NCBI RefSeq assembly: GCF_003574475.2
Contig: NZ_QLIS02000002.1
Location: 372,001 to 436,000 of the forward strand
Source of the DNA: Pseudofrancisella aestuarii
GTDB lineage: Bacteria > Pseudomonadota > Gammaproteobacteria > Francisellales > Francisellaceae
DNA length: 64,000 bases
Direction of reading: 5' to 3'
Shown: positions 1 to 10,983 of the stretch, one piece after another
Layout: each line of letters begins with the position of its first letter
How positions within the stretch are numbered: position 1 is the first letter of the stretch
Notes under the pieces: model-generated
Database searches by the model: none
Seen by the model: the letters and a program-made list of their open reading frames with translations, nothing else
Told to the model about the DNA's origin: nothing
Translations under genes and position numbers: made by a program

Positions 1-386
1 TTGCTCGTTGGGGTCTATCTGATGCTATGGGAACAGTGTTGTATGATGTTGAAGATGAGGGACCTTTTGGTGGCTCTGGAGGACGCACCTCTAAGCTTTC
101 AGATAGTACTATTAGAGAGATTGATGCAGAAGTGCGTAAGCTTATTGATTCTAGTTATGCTAAGGCTAAAAAATTATTAGAAGATAATGTAGATATTCTA
201 CACGCTATGGCAGATGCTCTTATCAAGTATGAAACTATTGATGCAATGCAGGTTGATGATTTAATGGCTAGAAGAGCAGTTCGTGAGCCAGGTGATTATG
301 GTGATAGCTATAAGCCAAAAGAAGATGAGCATGGCAAAATAATTGCCCCTGAATATGAAGAAGATAGTGAGTCTAAAGATCTATAG
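1..386 (+). CDS. ftsH: ATP-dependent zinc metalloprotease FtsH, C-terminal fragment
   Basis: This is the last ~127 residues of the membrane-anchored AAA+ protease FtsH, which degrades misfolded membrane proteins and short-lived regulators. The frame is open from base 3 and begins ARWGLSDAMGTVLYDVEDEG, matching the family's conserved WGLSDxxGxxxY segment. The helical protease tail follows (REIDAEVRKLIDSSYAKAKKLL), then an acidic C-terminus. The AAA+ module and the HExxH zinc site lie upstream of the window. The internal ATG at 27 is not the true start, because homology continues through it to the window edge. Known from the family: an inner-membrane hexamer. The next gene, 48 bases downstream, is unrelated accessory DNA. 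Confidence 0.95.
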   Translation, partial: ARWGLSDAMGTVLYDVEDEGPFGGSGGRTSKLSDSTIREIDAEVRKLIDSSYAKAKKLLEDNVDILHAMADALIKYETIDAMQVDDLMARRAVREPGDYGDSYKPKEDEHGKIIAPEYEEDSESKDL

Positions 387-434
387 CTGATCTTTATAAA
401 AAACTCTTTTTATTATATCTGACTTAATTTAAGA

Positions 435-3574
<3,140 letters not shown>

Positions 3575-3600
3575 TTAAATCATCCATTGTTGTTGAAAAA

Positions 3601-4947
3601 TTATTCAGGTCTTTTTGCTATAAGATCAGTTATCATTTGTTTACGCTTTGCTGGAGTTAGATTATAAACAAAAATAAAAATTAAGAATGCTATAAGCATT
3701 CCTATAGCTGGAACACCATTGGTTAAAAATTTTATGCCAAACATAGTAGCATCAGACTGAGTGGTTAAGTTCGAATCGTATCCTATAATTGTCAATCCAA
3801 ATCCAGCTACTAATCCAGCAAGAGCTTGAGCAACTTTTCTCATAAAACTATAAGCTGCATAAATTATTCCCTCTGCTCTTGAATCGGTTATCCATTCACC
3901 ATAATCTACAGAATCAGCTACCATCATCCAAAGTAAGGTGTCAGGAATAGTAAAGAAAATAAAGCCTAAGAAAAATAGGGTTAAGTATATGTATATACTA
4001 TCTGGTAAAACCATGATGGTAGTAAAAAAGATAGAAGCAATTAGTGATCCAAATATGGCAAGATTTCTATTTCCATATTTATATACTAAAAAACCAACAA
4101 TTGGAGCTAATACAAAAGTTGGTAGGACACTTAATATCCCTTTTAACCAGTACCAATTTTGGGCATCTAAATTATATTTAAAATAATAAATTGCCATTGT
4201 GCCATTTATCATCCAAGTTGTAACAGTAGCAACAGAAGCAAATGCCACACCGAGAAAAGGTCTATTGTAAATTATCGACTTGATAACTATTTTAGTATCT
4301 ATTTTTTCATCCTCAGGCTTGCCATGCTTTATTTGCTCAGTTGTATTTTTGTAACAAAATACATAACACATGTATGAAATTACAGCCATAAGAGTAGTTA
4401 CAGTTATCCAGCCGTATTTTTCATTAGCAAATAAGGAAAGGATTGGTAAAACTAATATTTGAGGAATTATAGCACCAGTTTTGCTTCCAATGCTTCTTGT
4501 TATTGAAAGAGATGCTCTATCTCTTAGATCATTTGTCATAGCAGCTGCTAAAGATCCATATGGAATATTTACGAATGTATAAGCCATTCCCCATGCTAGA
4601 TAAGTAATATAAGCCCATACAATTTTACCAGTATCACCAAAATTAGGTGCTGTAAAAACTAAAACTGCCATAAAAAGTATTGGCCAACATCCTTTTAGAA
4701 TAAAAGGTCTAAATTTTCCGGCAGAATTTTTTTGTTTTCTTTTATCAATGTATATACCCATGAGAACATCGGCAACAGCATCATATATTCTGGCAACAAG
4801 AAAAAGTATTCCTGCTTGATAGGCGGGTATTTGTAAAACATCAGTATAGAAAACTAGAAGAAACATCGCGGTTGCAGTATAAGTTATGCTGTTAGCGATA
4901 TCTCCAGCACCATACCCTATTTTTTCCCAAGTGGTTAACTTTCTCAT
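3601..4947 (-). CDS. uidB: Glucuronide:cation symporter, GPH family
   Basis: A 12-helix permease (448 aa) of the glycoside-pentoside-hexuronide family that imports beta-glucuronides with a cation. The N-terminus (WEKIGYGAGDIANSITYTA), the loop GKFRPFILKG and the segment VNIPYGSLAAAMT match E. coli UidB closely. ATG at 4947 is preferred over a TTG one codon upstream. It is first in the uidB-uidA operon. The ~170 bases separating it from divergent deoD must hold its promoter. No dedicated repressor of the UidR type lies beside it, so induction by glucuronides, if any, would act in trans. A related sugar substrate cannot be excluded, but the partner hydrolase argues for glucuronides. Confidence 0.87.
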   Translation of the reverse strand: MRKLTTWEKIGYGAGDIANSITYTATAMFLLVFYTDVLQIPAYQAGILFLVARIYDAVADVLMGIYIDKRKQKNSAGKFRPFILKGCWPILFMAVLVFTAPNFGDTGKIVWAYITYLAWGMAYTFVNIPYGSLAAAMTNDLRDRASLSITRSIGSKTGAIIPQILVLPILSLFANEKYGWITVTTLMAVISYMCYVFCYKNTTEQIKHGKPEDEKIDTKIVIKSIIYNRPFLGVAFASVATVTTWMINGTMAIYYFKYNLDAQNWYWLKGILSVLPTFVLAPIVGFLVYKYGNRNLAIFGSLIASIFFTTIMVLPDSIYIYLTLFFLGFIFFTIPDTLLWMMVADSVDYGEWITDSRAEGIIYAAYSFMRKVAQALAGLVAGFGLTIIGYDSNLTTQSDATMFGIKFLTNGVPAIGMLIAFLIFIFVYNLTPAKRKQMITDLIAKRPE

Positions 4948-5117
4948 CAAAAACTTTTTAAGTCCACATTAGATAAAGTATAACAATTAAATTACCCTTA
5001 ATCATGTAACTGTTTTTAGGGATATCTAAAAAAGAAGATTTTTATTTTCAAAATATAAATATATGCTAATATAAATCAAGTTTATAATTTAATAAATTAA
5101 CCTTGGAGGAAACTTAC

Positions 5118-5837
5118 ATGATACCTACTCCTCATATAGAAGCAGAAAATAAAGAAAAATTTGCTAAAACAGTAATAATGCCTGGTGATCCATTAAGAGC
5201 TAGATTTATAGCTGAGAATTACTTGGAAGATAAAATGAGAGTAAATACTGTAAGAGGTATGCTAGCTTATACAGGTACTTATAGAGGTCATAAAGTCTCT
5301 ATAATGGGATCAGGTATGGGTGTGCCTAGTATGGGTATTTATTCATATGAGTTGTTTAAATTTTATGACGTTGATCGCATTATAAGAGTTGGTTCAGCTG
5401 GTTCTTATACTGAAGATTTAAAAGTATATGATGTTGCGTTAGTTGAAGAGACATATGCAGAAACTCAATTTGTTGAAATAGTTACAGGTGAAAAAACTCA
5501 TATAACAGAGCCTTCAAAAGAGCTAAATAAAGAAATTGAAAAATCAGCAAAAAGACAAGATATAGAGCTTAAAAAAGTTAAAGCGCATTGTACTGATGTA
5601 TTTTATAGAAAAAACTTTGATGATTATAAAGCTATTAGAAAGAAGTTTGGTTGTGACTGTGTTGAAATGGAAACTGCAGCACTTTTTGCTAATGCTAAAG
5701 TAACAGGCAAGCAAGCAGCAGCAGTTTTAACAGTATCTGATTGTTTAGTTACAGGAAAGTCTACTACATCTAGAGAAAGACAGGCGTCCTTTACAAAAAT
5801 GATGGAAGTTGCATTAGGTATACTAGAGAATAAATAA
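5118..5837 (+). CDS. deoD: Purine-nucleoside phosphorylase DeoD-type
   Basis: Cytosolic hexameric enzyme that phosphorolyses purine (deoxy)ribonucleosides to base plus (deoxy)ribose-1-phosphate for salvage. Its 239 aa is the usual family length. Conserved features include TPHIEAENKEKFAKTVIMPGDPLRA at the N-terminus, the phosphate-site GSGMGVPSMGIY, the substrate-site VEMETAALF and the catalytic aspartate in LTVSDCL. ATG at 5118 is chosen because GGAGGA lies seven bases upstream. A TTG at 5103 would place that ribosome site inside the gene. It stands alone on the plus strand, with its stop two bases from the stop of the convergent DciA-like gene. Confidence 0.95.
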   Translation: MIPTPHIEAENKEKFAKTVIMPGDPLRARFIAENYLEDKMRVNTVRGMLAYTGTYRGHKVSIMGSGMGVPSMGIYSYELFKFYDVDRIIRVGSAGSYTEDLKVYDVALVEETYAETQFVEIVTGEKTHITEPSKELNKEIEKSAKRQDIELKKVKAHCTDVFYRKNFDDYKAIRKKFGCDCVEMETAALFANAKVTGKQAAAVLTVSDCLVTGKSTTSRERQASFTKMMEVALGILENK

Positions 5838-5838
5838 G

Positions 5839-6258
5839 CTATTTGAATTCTTCCTTTAATTTCTCAATAATATCTTTTGCCTTTTTATTTATTATGTTTT
5901 TATTATCTTTTTGAGCTTGGTATTTTATATCTAATTCAAACTCCTCAAGCTTTGAAAAAAAAGTTTTCTTTTTTAGAATTTCAAGATATTGATCATGAAG
6001 TTCCTTAACTTTGGTTTTTATGAATGAGTTATTACCTTGAATAACTAACTTGGTAGGTGAATAAAATACAACATTTGTATTTTCTAAATATGGTAGTTTA
6101 ATTTTCTTAAATTCTTTATTGGCGACCTCTACACTAGATAATATATGAGATGCTTGTTTGATTAATTTTTTGCTATCTAAAGTATGATCTTTTATTTTTG
6201 CTCTAGTTTTATGTTTCTTAATGTTAGAAACTTTTTCTGGAAATATTCTTATGCTCAT
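5839..6258 (-). CDS. DUF721/DciA-like protein, candidate DnaB helicase loader
   Basis: A basic 139-aa protein. The central segment TKLVIQGNNSFIKTKVKELH followed by DQYLEIL fits the DUF721 fold: a strand ending in a small polar turn, then a helix, as in the usual pattern of hydrophobic strand, Ser/Asn-x-ala/phe, and leucine helix. DciA proteins load the replicative helicase in bacteria lacking DnaC. In many gammaproteobacteria dciA neighbours secA, and here it lies just across from secA in a divergent unit. It starts inside the end of the upstream lipoprotein gene (ATGA overlap), so the two are translationally coupled. The sequence is divergent, and the assignment rests on weak pattern plus position. 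Confidence 0.45.
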   Translation of the reverse strand: MSIRIFPEKVSNIKKHKTRAKIKDHTLDSKKLIKQASHILSSVEVANKEFKKIKLPYLENTNVVFYSPTKLVIQGNNSFIKTKVKELHDQYLEILKKKTFFSKLEEFELDIKYQAQKDNKNIINKKAKDIIEKLKEEFK

Positions 6259-7268
6259 ATAACTCCATTATTTACTAGATTTATATAAAATTGTTCTTTT
6301 AGTGATTCTATGGTTTCTTGTCTGCCATTATTAGAGCTTGCCTCTAAATTAAAAATTTTTGTTGTTATGTTATTAGTATAATTTTCTTTAGTAATAACTT
6401 CTATCTTAGAACTTATATAATACTCGCCCTTATCTGAAGAAGTTAGGAATTTTTTATTTTTACATATGAAAATAATATTAGCATCTTCCATATTGGGAAC
6501 AATATTATAACCCTCACTTAATAGATATTTTTTTAAAGGAGCATAAAAATAACCAGAATTTTTGTTTATATATAATTTTAAATTTGGTTTTATATCATAA
6601 AATTTGTTTGTGTAGTTTACTATATCTCTCAAAAAAGGCTGAATATCTATTGAAGAATCTAATAAAAGCAATGTAATAGAAGCATTCTTTATGTAAGATA
6701 TATTTTTAGATATATTTTCGGTAGCTTTAAATTTTATAAGAGAGTCTTTATTTGCACTAATTTTATAATCATGATCTATCTCATAACCTTTATTCTTTAT
6801 ATTTTCTTTGATTTCGTTTATGGCAGAAAGTTTATTAACTTTTAGTTGAACATAAAATCTATCATTTATTTGTTGTTGATTTTGTATTTGATAGTTCTGA
6901 ATTATCACATTTGAAGTTTGAGTCTTTGTTTTAAGTGATAGTTGTTGCGATATAGAGTTATTATTTGATGAGGTTTCAAGAATGGAATTGGTTGATACTA
7001 AAACCTGTAATCTTTCTATCATATTTGCAAGAGCGTTGTTGGTGGCTTCTGCTAGGCTTTTGCCTTCTCCAATACCATATATATATTCTTCATTATTGTT
7101 TATTTCATTTATGTACCATTCTGGTATATAAATAGGAAGATTTTCTTTAATAGAATTATTTATTTTGTGATCTCCAAAAGCTGTATTATCTATATTGGTA
7201 GTATTAGTAGTGCAACCAAAGCAAAAAAAGCATAACAATATTATCAGTTGGTTTTTTAGCTCTTTCAT
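6255..7268 (-). CDS. LPP20-like lipoprotein
   Basis: The protein begins MKELKNQLIILLCFFCFGC, a lipoprotein signal with an unusual lipobox (F-G-C preceded by Cys). Residues ~45-90 hold the LPP20-type motif PEWYINEINNNEEYIYGIGE followed by an alanine-rich helix (KSLAEATNNALANM). The rest (to 337 aa) is an AT-rich, Asn/Lys-rich domain without a recognised family. It is probably outer-membrane anchored on the periplasmic side. ATG at 7268 is preferred over an in-frame TTG at 7283, which would put extra residues before the signal peptide. It is transcribed divergently from secA and coupled to the DciA-like gene by a four-base overlap. Function unknown. Confidence 0.7.
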   Translation of the reverse strand: MKELKNQLIILLCFFCFGCTTNTTNIDNTAFGDHKINNSIKENLPIYIPEWYINEINNNEEYIYGIGEGKSLAEATNNALANMIERLQVLVSTNSILETSSNNNSISQQLSLKTKTQTSNVIIQNYQIQNQQQINDRFYVQLKVNKLSAINEIKENIKNKGYEIDHDYKISANKDSLIKFKATENISKNISYIKNASITLLLLDSSIDIQPFLRDIVNYTNKFYDIKPNLKLYINKNSGYFYAPLKKYLLSEGYNIVPNMEDANIIFICKNKKFLTSSDKGEYYISSKIEVITKENYTNNITTKIFNLEASSNNGRQETIESLKEQFYINLVNNGVI

Positions 7269-7401
7269 AATAAATATAGGCAATTGAGGATTATTTTTAG
7301 AAGTTTACGAATATAAACTAAACATATCATAATTTAATTTTTTTCTAAACTCTATATAATTAACATAGGTTTATATTACTTATTAAAATTTGATTTATAA
7401 A

Positions 7402-10134
7402 ATGTTTGGTCCAATAGTAAGAAAGATTCTCGGAAGTCGTAACGATAGGCTTATAAAAAAGATTAGTAAAACAGTTGAAAAGATAAATGAATTAGAACAA
7501 TCATTTGAGGCTTTGTCTGATGAAGAATTAAGAAATAAAACTTTAGAGTTTAAAAAGAGGCTGGAGGAAGGAGAGACTTTAGATCAAATTTTGCCGGAAG
7601 CTTTTGCTGCAGTTAGAGAGGCATCTAAAAGAACTAAAGGCATGAGACATTATGATGTTCAAATGATTGGCGGTATCGTTCTTCATATGGGTAAAGTTGC
7701 TGAAATGAGAACGGGTGAAGGTAAAACTTTAGTTGCAACATTGCCAGTCTATTTAAATGCGTTAACAGAGAAAGGTGTTCATGTAATCACAGTTAATGAT
7801 TATCTTGCAAAACGTGATGCTGAGTTGATGGGAGAAATTTATAATTTCTTAGGGCTATCTGTTGGAGTAATAGTTGCTGATTTAAACCAAAGACAAAGAA
7901 AAGAAGCTTATGCTTGTGATATTACTTATGGAACCAATAATGAGTTTGGTTTTGATTATTTAAGAGATAATATGGCTTTTGATAAGGAAGGCCAAGTTCA
8001 AAGAAGTCGTAATTTTGTAGTAATAGACGAAGTTGACTCCATTTTAATTGATGAAGCTAGAACACCATTAATTATTTCAGGTGCTTCTGATGATAGTTCA
8101 GAAATGTATAGGCTTTTTAATAGGCTTGTACCATTTTTACAAAAGCAAGAAAAAGAAGAGTTAGAAGAAGATCAAGAGGAAAAAGATTTCTATGTCGATG
8201 AGAAATCTAAAAGTGCATATTTAACAGAAAAAGGTCATATAAAGATAGAAGACATGCTTAAAAAAGAAGGTGTCTTAGAGGAAAGTGATAACTTATATAG
8301 TCCTAAAAATATTACTAAGATGCATTATCTAAATGCATGTCTTAGAGCGCACTCTCTTTATCAGTTAAATGTTGATTATATTGTTAGAGATCAAGAAATT
8401 ATAATTATTGATGAAAGTACTGGTAGAGCAATGCCTGGACGTCGTTGGTCAGATGGTTTACATCAAGCTATAGAGGCAAAAGAGGATGTAAAAGTTAATG
8501 CAGAGAATCAGACTTTAGCATCTATTACTTTCCAAAATTTCTTTAAACTGTACAATAAAATGTCAGGTATGACTGGTACAGCTGATACAGAAGCTTTTGA
8601 GCTACATTCAATATATGGTTTAGAGGTTGTGGTAATTCCAACAAACAAACCAATTATCAGAAAAGATCATAATGATATGATTTTTGGAAGTATGAAAGAG
8701 AAATTTCATGCGATTGTTGAAGATATAAAAGAAAGATCTTCAAATGGTCAACCAATACTTGTAGGAACAGCTTCTATTGAAACTTCAGAATATTTATCTA
8801 CTTTATTGAAGAAAAAGAAAGTAAAACATAATGTATTAAATGCTAAACAGCATGAAAGAGAGGCTGGCATTATCGCGATGGCAGGCTATCCTGGGGCGGT
8901 AACTATTGCAACAAATATGGCTGGTCGTGGTACAGATATTATATTAGGTGGAAATTGGGAAGTTGAAATTGATGAGTTAGAAGAGCCAACTCAAGAGCAA
9001 ATTGAATCAATAAAGTCAGAATGGACAGAAAGAAACGACGCTGTTAAGAAAGCTGGAGGGCTTTGCATAATAGGTTCAGAAAGACATGATTCTAGAAGAG
9101 TTGATAATCAGTTAAGAGGAAGAGCAGCTCGTCAAGGAGATCCTGGAGAAAGTAAGTTTTATTTGTCTATGGATGATAACTTATTAAGAATATTTGCATC
9201 ACCAGCTTTAGCAGAGAGAGTCAAAAAAGGGCTTTCAGGCGGTGAATCTTTAGCTTTTGGGTTTATGTCTAAGTTTATTTCAAAGGCTCAAAGTAAGGTG
9301 GAAAATTATCATTTTGATATTAGAAAAAACCTTCTTGATTATGATAACGTTGTTAATGAACAACGTAAGGTTATTTATAAGCAAAGACAAGAGTTGCTAG
9401 ATAGAGAGGATGTAAGTGATATCTTAGAGGCAATAAGAGAGGACGTTGCTGAACAGGTTTTCTATGAATATGTTCCAAAAGGAAGTATGCCAGAACTTTG
9501 GGATGTGGAAGGCTTAGAAGCAGTTTTAAAAACTGACTTTATGATTGAAGTAGATCTTCAAAAAAGAATAGAAGAAGATGACAATTTAGATGAAGATGAA
9601 TTAAGAAAAATAGTTATTGAAGCTATAACTTTGGAGTATGCTGAAAAAGTTAAAGGTCTAGATGTCTCAGCTATAAAGCATTTTGAAAAAGTTTCTATTT
9701 TACAAGCTTTAGATAGCCATTGGAGAGAGCATTTAAGCTCAATAGATCATTTAAGAAATAGTATAAATCTAAGAGGTTATGCTCAAAAAGATCCTAAGAA
9801 TGAGTATAAGAAAGAATCATTTGAACTGTTCTCCAGTATGTTAGATAACTTTAAATATGAAGTTATAACGTCTTTAGCTAAGATAAGAATAAATACTGAA
9901 GAAGAAACTCAACAAGCAGAGCAGCAATGGAAAGATTCAGTTGGTGAGATAAAAGCAGAGCATGAGAGTGTGCTTGATAATCCATCTAAGCATAGTGATG
10001 AAGAGGAACAGCAAGAGCAAGAGGCCCCAAAAGTTCAAACGGTTAAAAGAGAGGGTGCTAAAATTAAACGTAATGATCCTTGCCCATGTGGTTCTGGGAA
10101 AAAGTATAAACAATGTCATGGTAAAGTTGACTAA
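7402..10134 (+). CDS. secA: Protein translocase ATPase SecA
   Basis: Motor ATPase (910 aa) that drives unfolded preproteins through SecYEG. Walker A MRTGEGKT is at residues 102-109, exactly as in E. coli, followed by VIDEVDS (Walker B/DEAD region), the helicase motif [10 protein letters not shown] and RQGDPGES. The C-terminal zinc knuckle [16 protein letters not shown], which binds SecB, is intact. ATG at 7402 is chosen because it places GSRNDR at the same distance from the N-terminus as in E. coli. A TTG at 7390 is possible, and no clear Shine-Dalgarno precedes either. A TATAAT at 7355-7360 is a candidate -10. Confidence 0.98.
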   Translation: MFGPIVRKILGSRNDRLIKKISKTVEKINELEQSFEALSDEELRNKTLEFKKRLEEGETLDQILPEAFAAVREASKRTKGMRHYDVQMIGGIVLHMGKVAEMRTGEGKTLVATLPVYLNALTEKGVHVITVNDYLAKRDAELMGEIYNFLGLSVGVIVADLNQRQRKEAYACDITYGTNNEFGFDYLRDNMAFDKEGQVQRSRNFVVIDEVDSILIDEARTPLIISGASDDSSEMYRLFNRLVPFLQKQEKEELEEDQEEKDFYVDEKSKSAYLTEKGHIKIEDMLKKEGVLEESDNLYSPKNITKMHYLNACLRAHSLYQLNVDYIVRDQEIIIIDESTGRAMPGRRWSDGLHQAIEAKEDVKVNAENQTLASITFQNFFKLYNKMSGMTGTADTEAFELHSIYGLEVVVIPTNKPIIRKDHNDMIFGSMKEKFHAIVEDIKERSSNGQPILVGTASIETSEYLSTLLKKKKVKHNVLNAKQHEREAGIIAMAGYPGAVTIATNMAGRGTDIILGGNWEVEIDELEEPTQEQIESIKSEWTERNDAVKKAGGLCIIGSERHDSRRVDNQLRGRAARQGDPGESKFYLSMDDNLLRIFASPALAERVKKGLSGGESLAFGFMSKFISKAQSKVENYHFDIRKNLLDYDNVVNEQRKVIYKQRQELLDREDVSDILEAIREDVAEQVFYEYVPKGSMPELWDVEGLEAVLKTDFMIEVDLQKRIEEDDNLDEDELRKIVIEAITLEYAEKVKGLDVSAIKHFEKVSILQALDSHWREHLSSIDHLRNSINLRGYAQKDPKNEYKKESFELFSSMLDNFKYEVITSLAKIRINTEEETQQAEQQWKDSVGEIKAEHESVLDNPSKHSDEEEQQEQEAPKVQTVKREGAKIKRNDPCPCGSGKKYKQCHGKVD

Positions 10135-10141
10135 ATACTAA

Positions 10142-10170
10142 TTGAAAAAAGGATATTTAAAAGGTATAAT
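10142..10170 (+). promoter_or_regulatory. Sigma-70 promoter for rplU-rpmA
   Basis: TTGAAA at 10142-10147 and a consensus TATAAT at 10165-10170 are separated by 17 bases. This is a near-ideal housekeeping promoter in the only gap between secA and rplU. It implies a leader of roughly 110 bases before the L21 start codon. The early leader can fold into a hairpin (CACAT/ATGTG around a TGAT loop near 10191-10204). Confidence 0.75.
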
Positions 10171-10285
10171 CCATACCTGCACATTGATATGTGTATGAAT
10201 TAAAATAACTACAAAAAGTCAGAAATCAGTATTGATAGTTCTGGGGTGTTAAAAAAATCTAAATTGAATAATGGAGTTTGTCCGT

Positions 10286-10600
10286 ATGTACGCAATCATA
10301 AAAAGTGGCGGGAAGCAATATAAAGTAAAACAAGGTGAAGTTGTTAAGTTAGAAAAGCTTAATCTTGGCATAGGCGATACAGTTGAGTTTGATACAGTTT
10401 TAATTGGTCAAACAGCTGAAGGAGAAGTGAAAGTTGGAGCTCCTGTAGTGGCTGGAGCTAAAGTAGTAGCTGAAGTAGTTGAGCAAGGTCGTCATCAAAA
10501 AGTTAAAATAATTAAATTCCGTCGTCGTAAGCATAGTATGAAGCAACAAGGACACCGTCAGTATTATACTGCGGTAAAAGTTTCATCAATTCAGTTATAA
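10286..10600 (+). CDS. rplU: 50S ribosomal protein L21
   Basis: A 104-aa large-subunit protein that binds 23S rRNA. The start [20 protein letters not shown] and the C-terminal rRNA-binding signature [19 protein letters not shown] are canonical. ATG at 10286 is selected over ATG at 10271: it gives the normal L21 N-terminus, and GGAG at 10273-10276 serves as its ribosome site. It is the first gene of rplU-rpmA, with 27 bases between the genes. A strong promoter lies at 10142-10170. Confidence 0.98.
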   Translation: MYAIIKSGGKQYKVKQGEVVKLEKLNLGIGDTVEFDTVLIGQTAEGEVKVGAPVVAGAKVVAEVVEQGRHQKVKIIKFRRRKHSMKQQGHRQYYTAVKVSSIQL

Positions 10601-10627
10601 TTTTTTAAAATATAAAGGAGTATAAAA

Positions 10628-10882
10628 ATGGCTCACAAGAAAGCTGGTGGTAGTACTAGAAACGGTAGAGATTCTAACCCTAAGTATTTAGGTGTTAAAA
10701 GATATGGTGGTGAATTTGTAAAAGCGGGTACTATTATTATTCGTCAAAGAGGTACTAAAGTTCATCCTGGTAGTAATGTTGGTTGTGGTAAAGATCATAC
10801 ATTATTTGCTTTACAAGATGGACATGTTAAGTTCCACACAGGTGGTGCTTTAAATCGTAAATTAGTTTCTGTAGAAGCTTAA
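10628..10882 (+). CDS. rpmA: 50S ribosomal protein L27
   Basis: An 84-aa protein whose N-terminal tail reaches the peptidyl-transferase centre. It begins [20 protein letters not shown], with no Firmicute-style cleavable N-terminal extension, and carries [20 protein letters not shown] in the body. An AAGGAG ribosome site lies at ~10615-10620. It is cotranscribed with rplU. The obg/cgtA gene that often follows in other gammaproteobacteria is absent here, and a signalling gene follows instead after ~100 bases. Confidence 0.98.
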   Translation: MAHKKAGGSTRNGRDSNPKYLGVKRYGGEFVKAGTIIIRQRGTKVHPGSNVGCGKDHTLFALQDGHVKFHTGGALNRKLVSVEA

Positions 10883-10983
10883 TTCAAAAATCTTATTCAT
10901 TATCCTTTCTTTATTCGATAGATTCTCAATATTTAAAATTATAAAATAGCTATAAGCATTATATTTAAATATAGTCTGTTATT

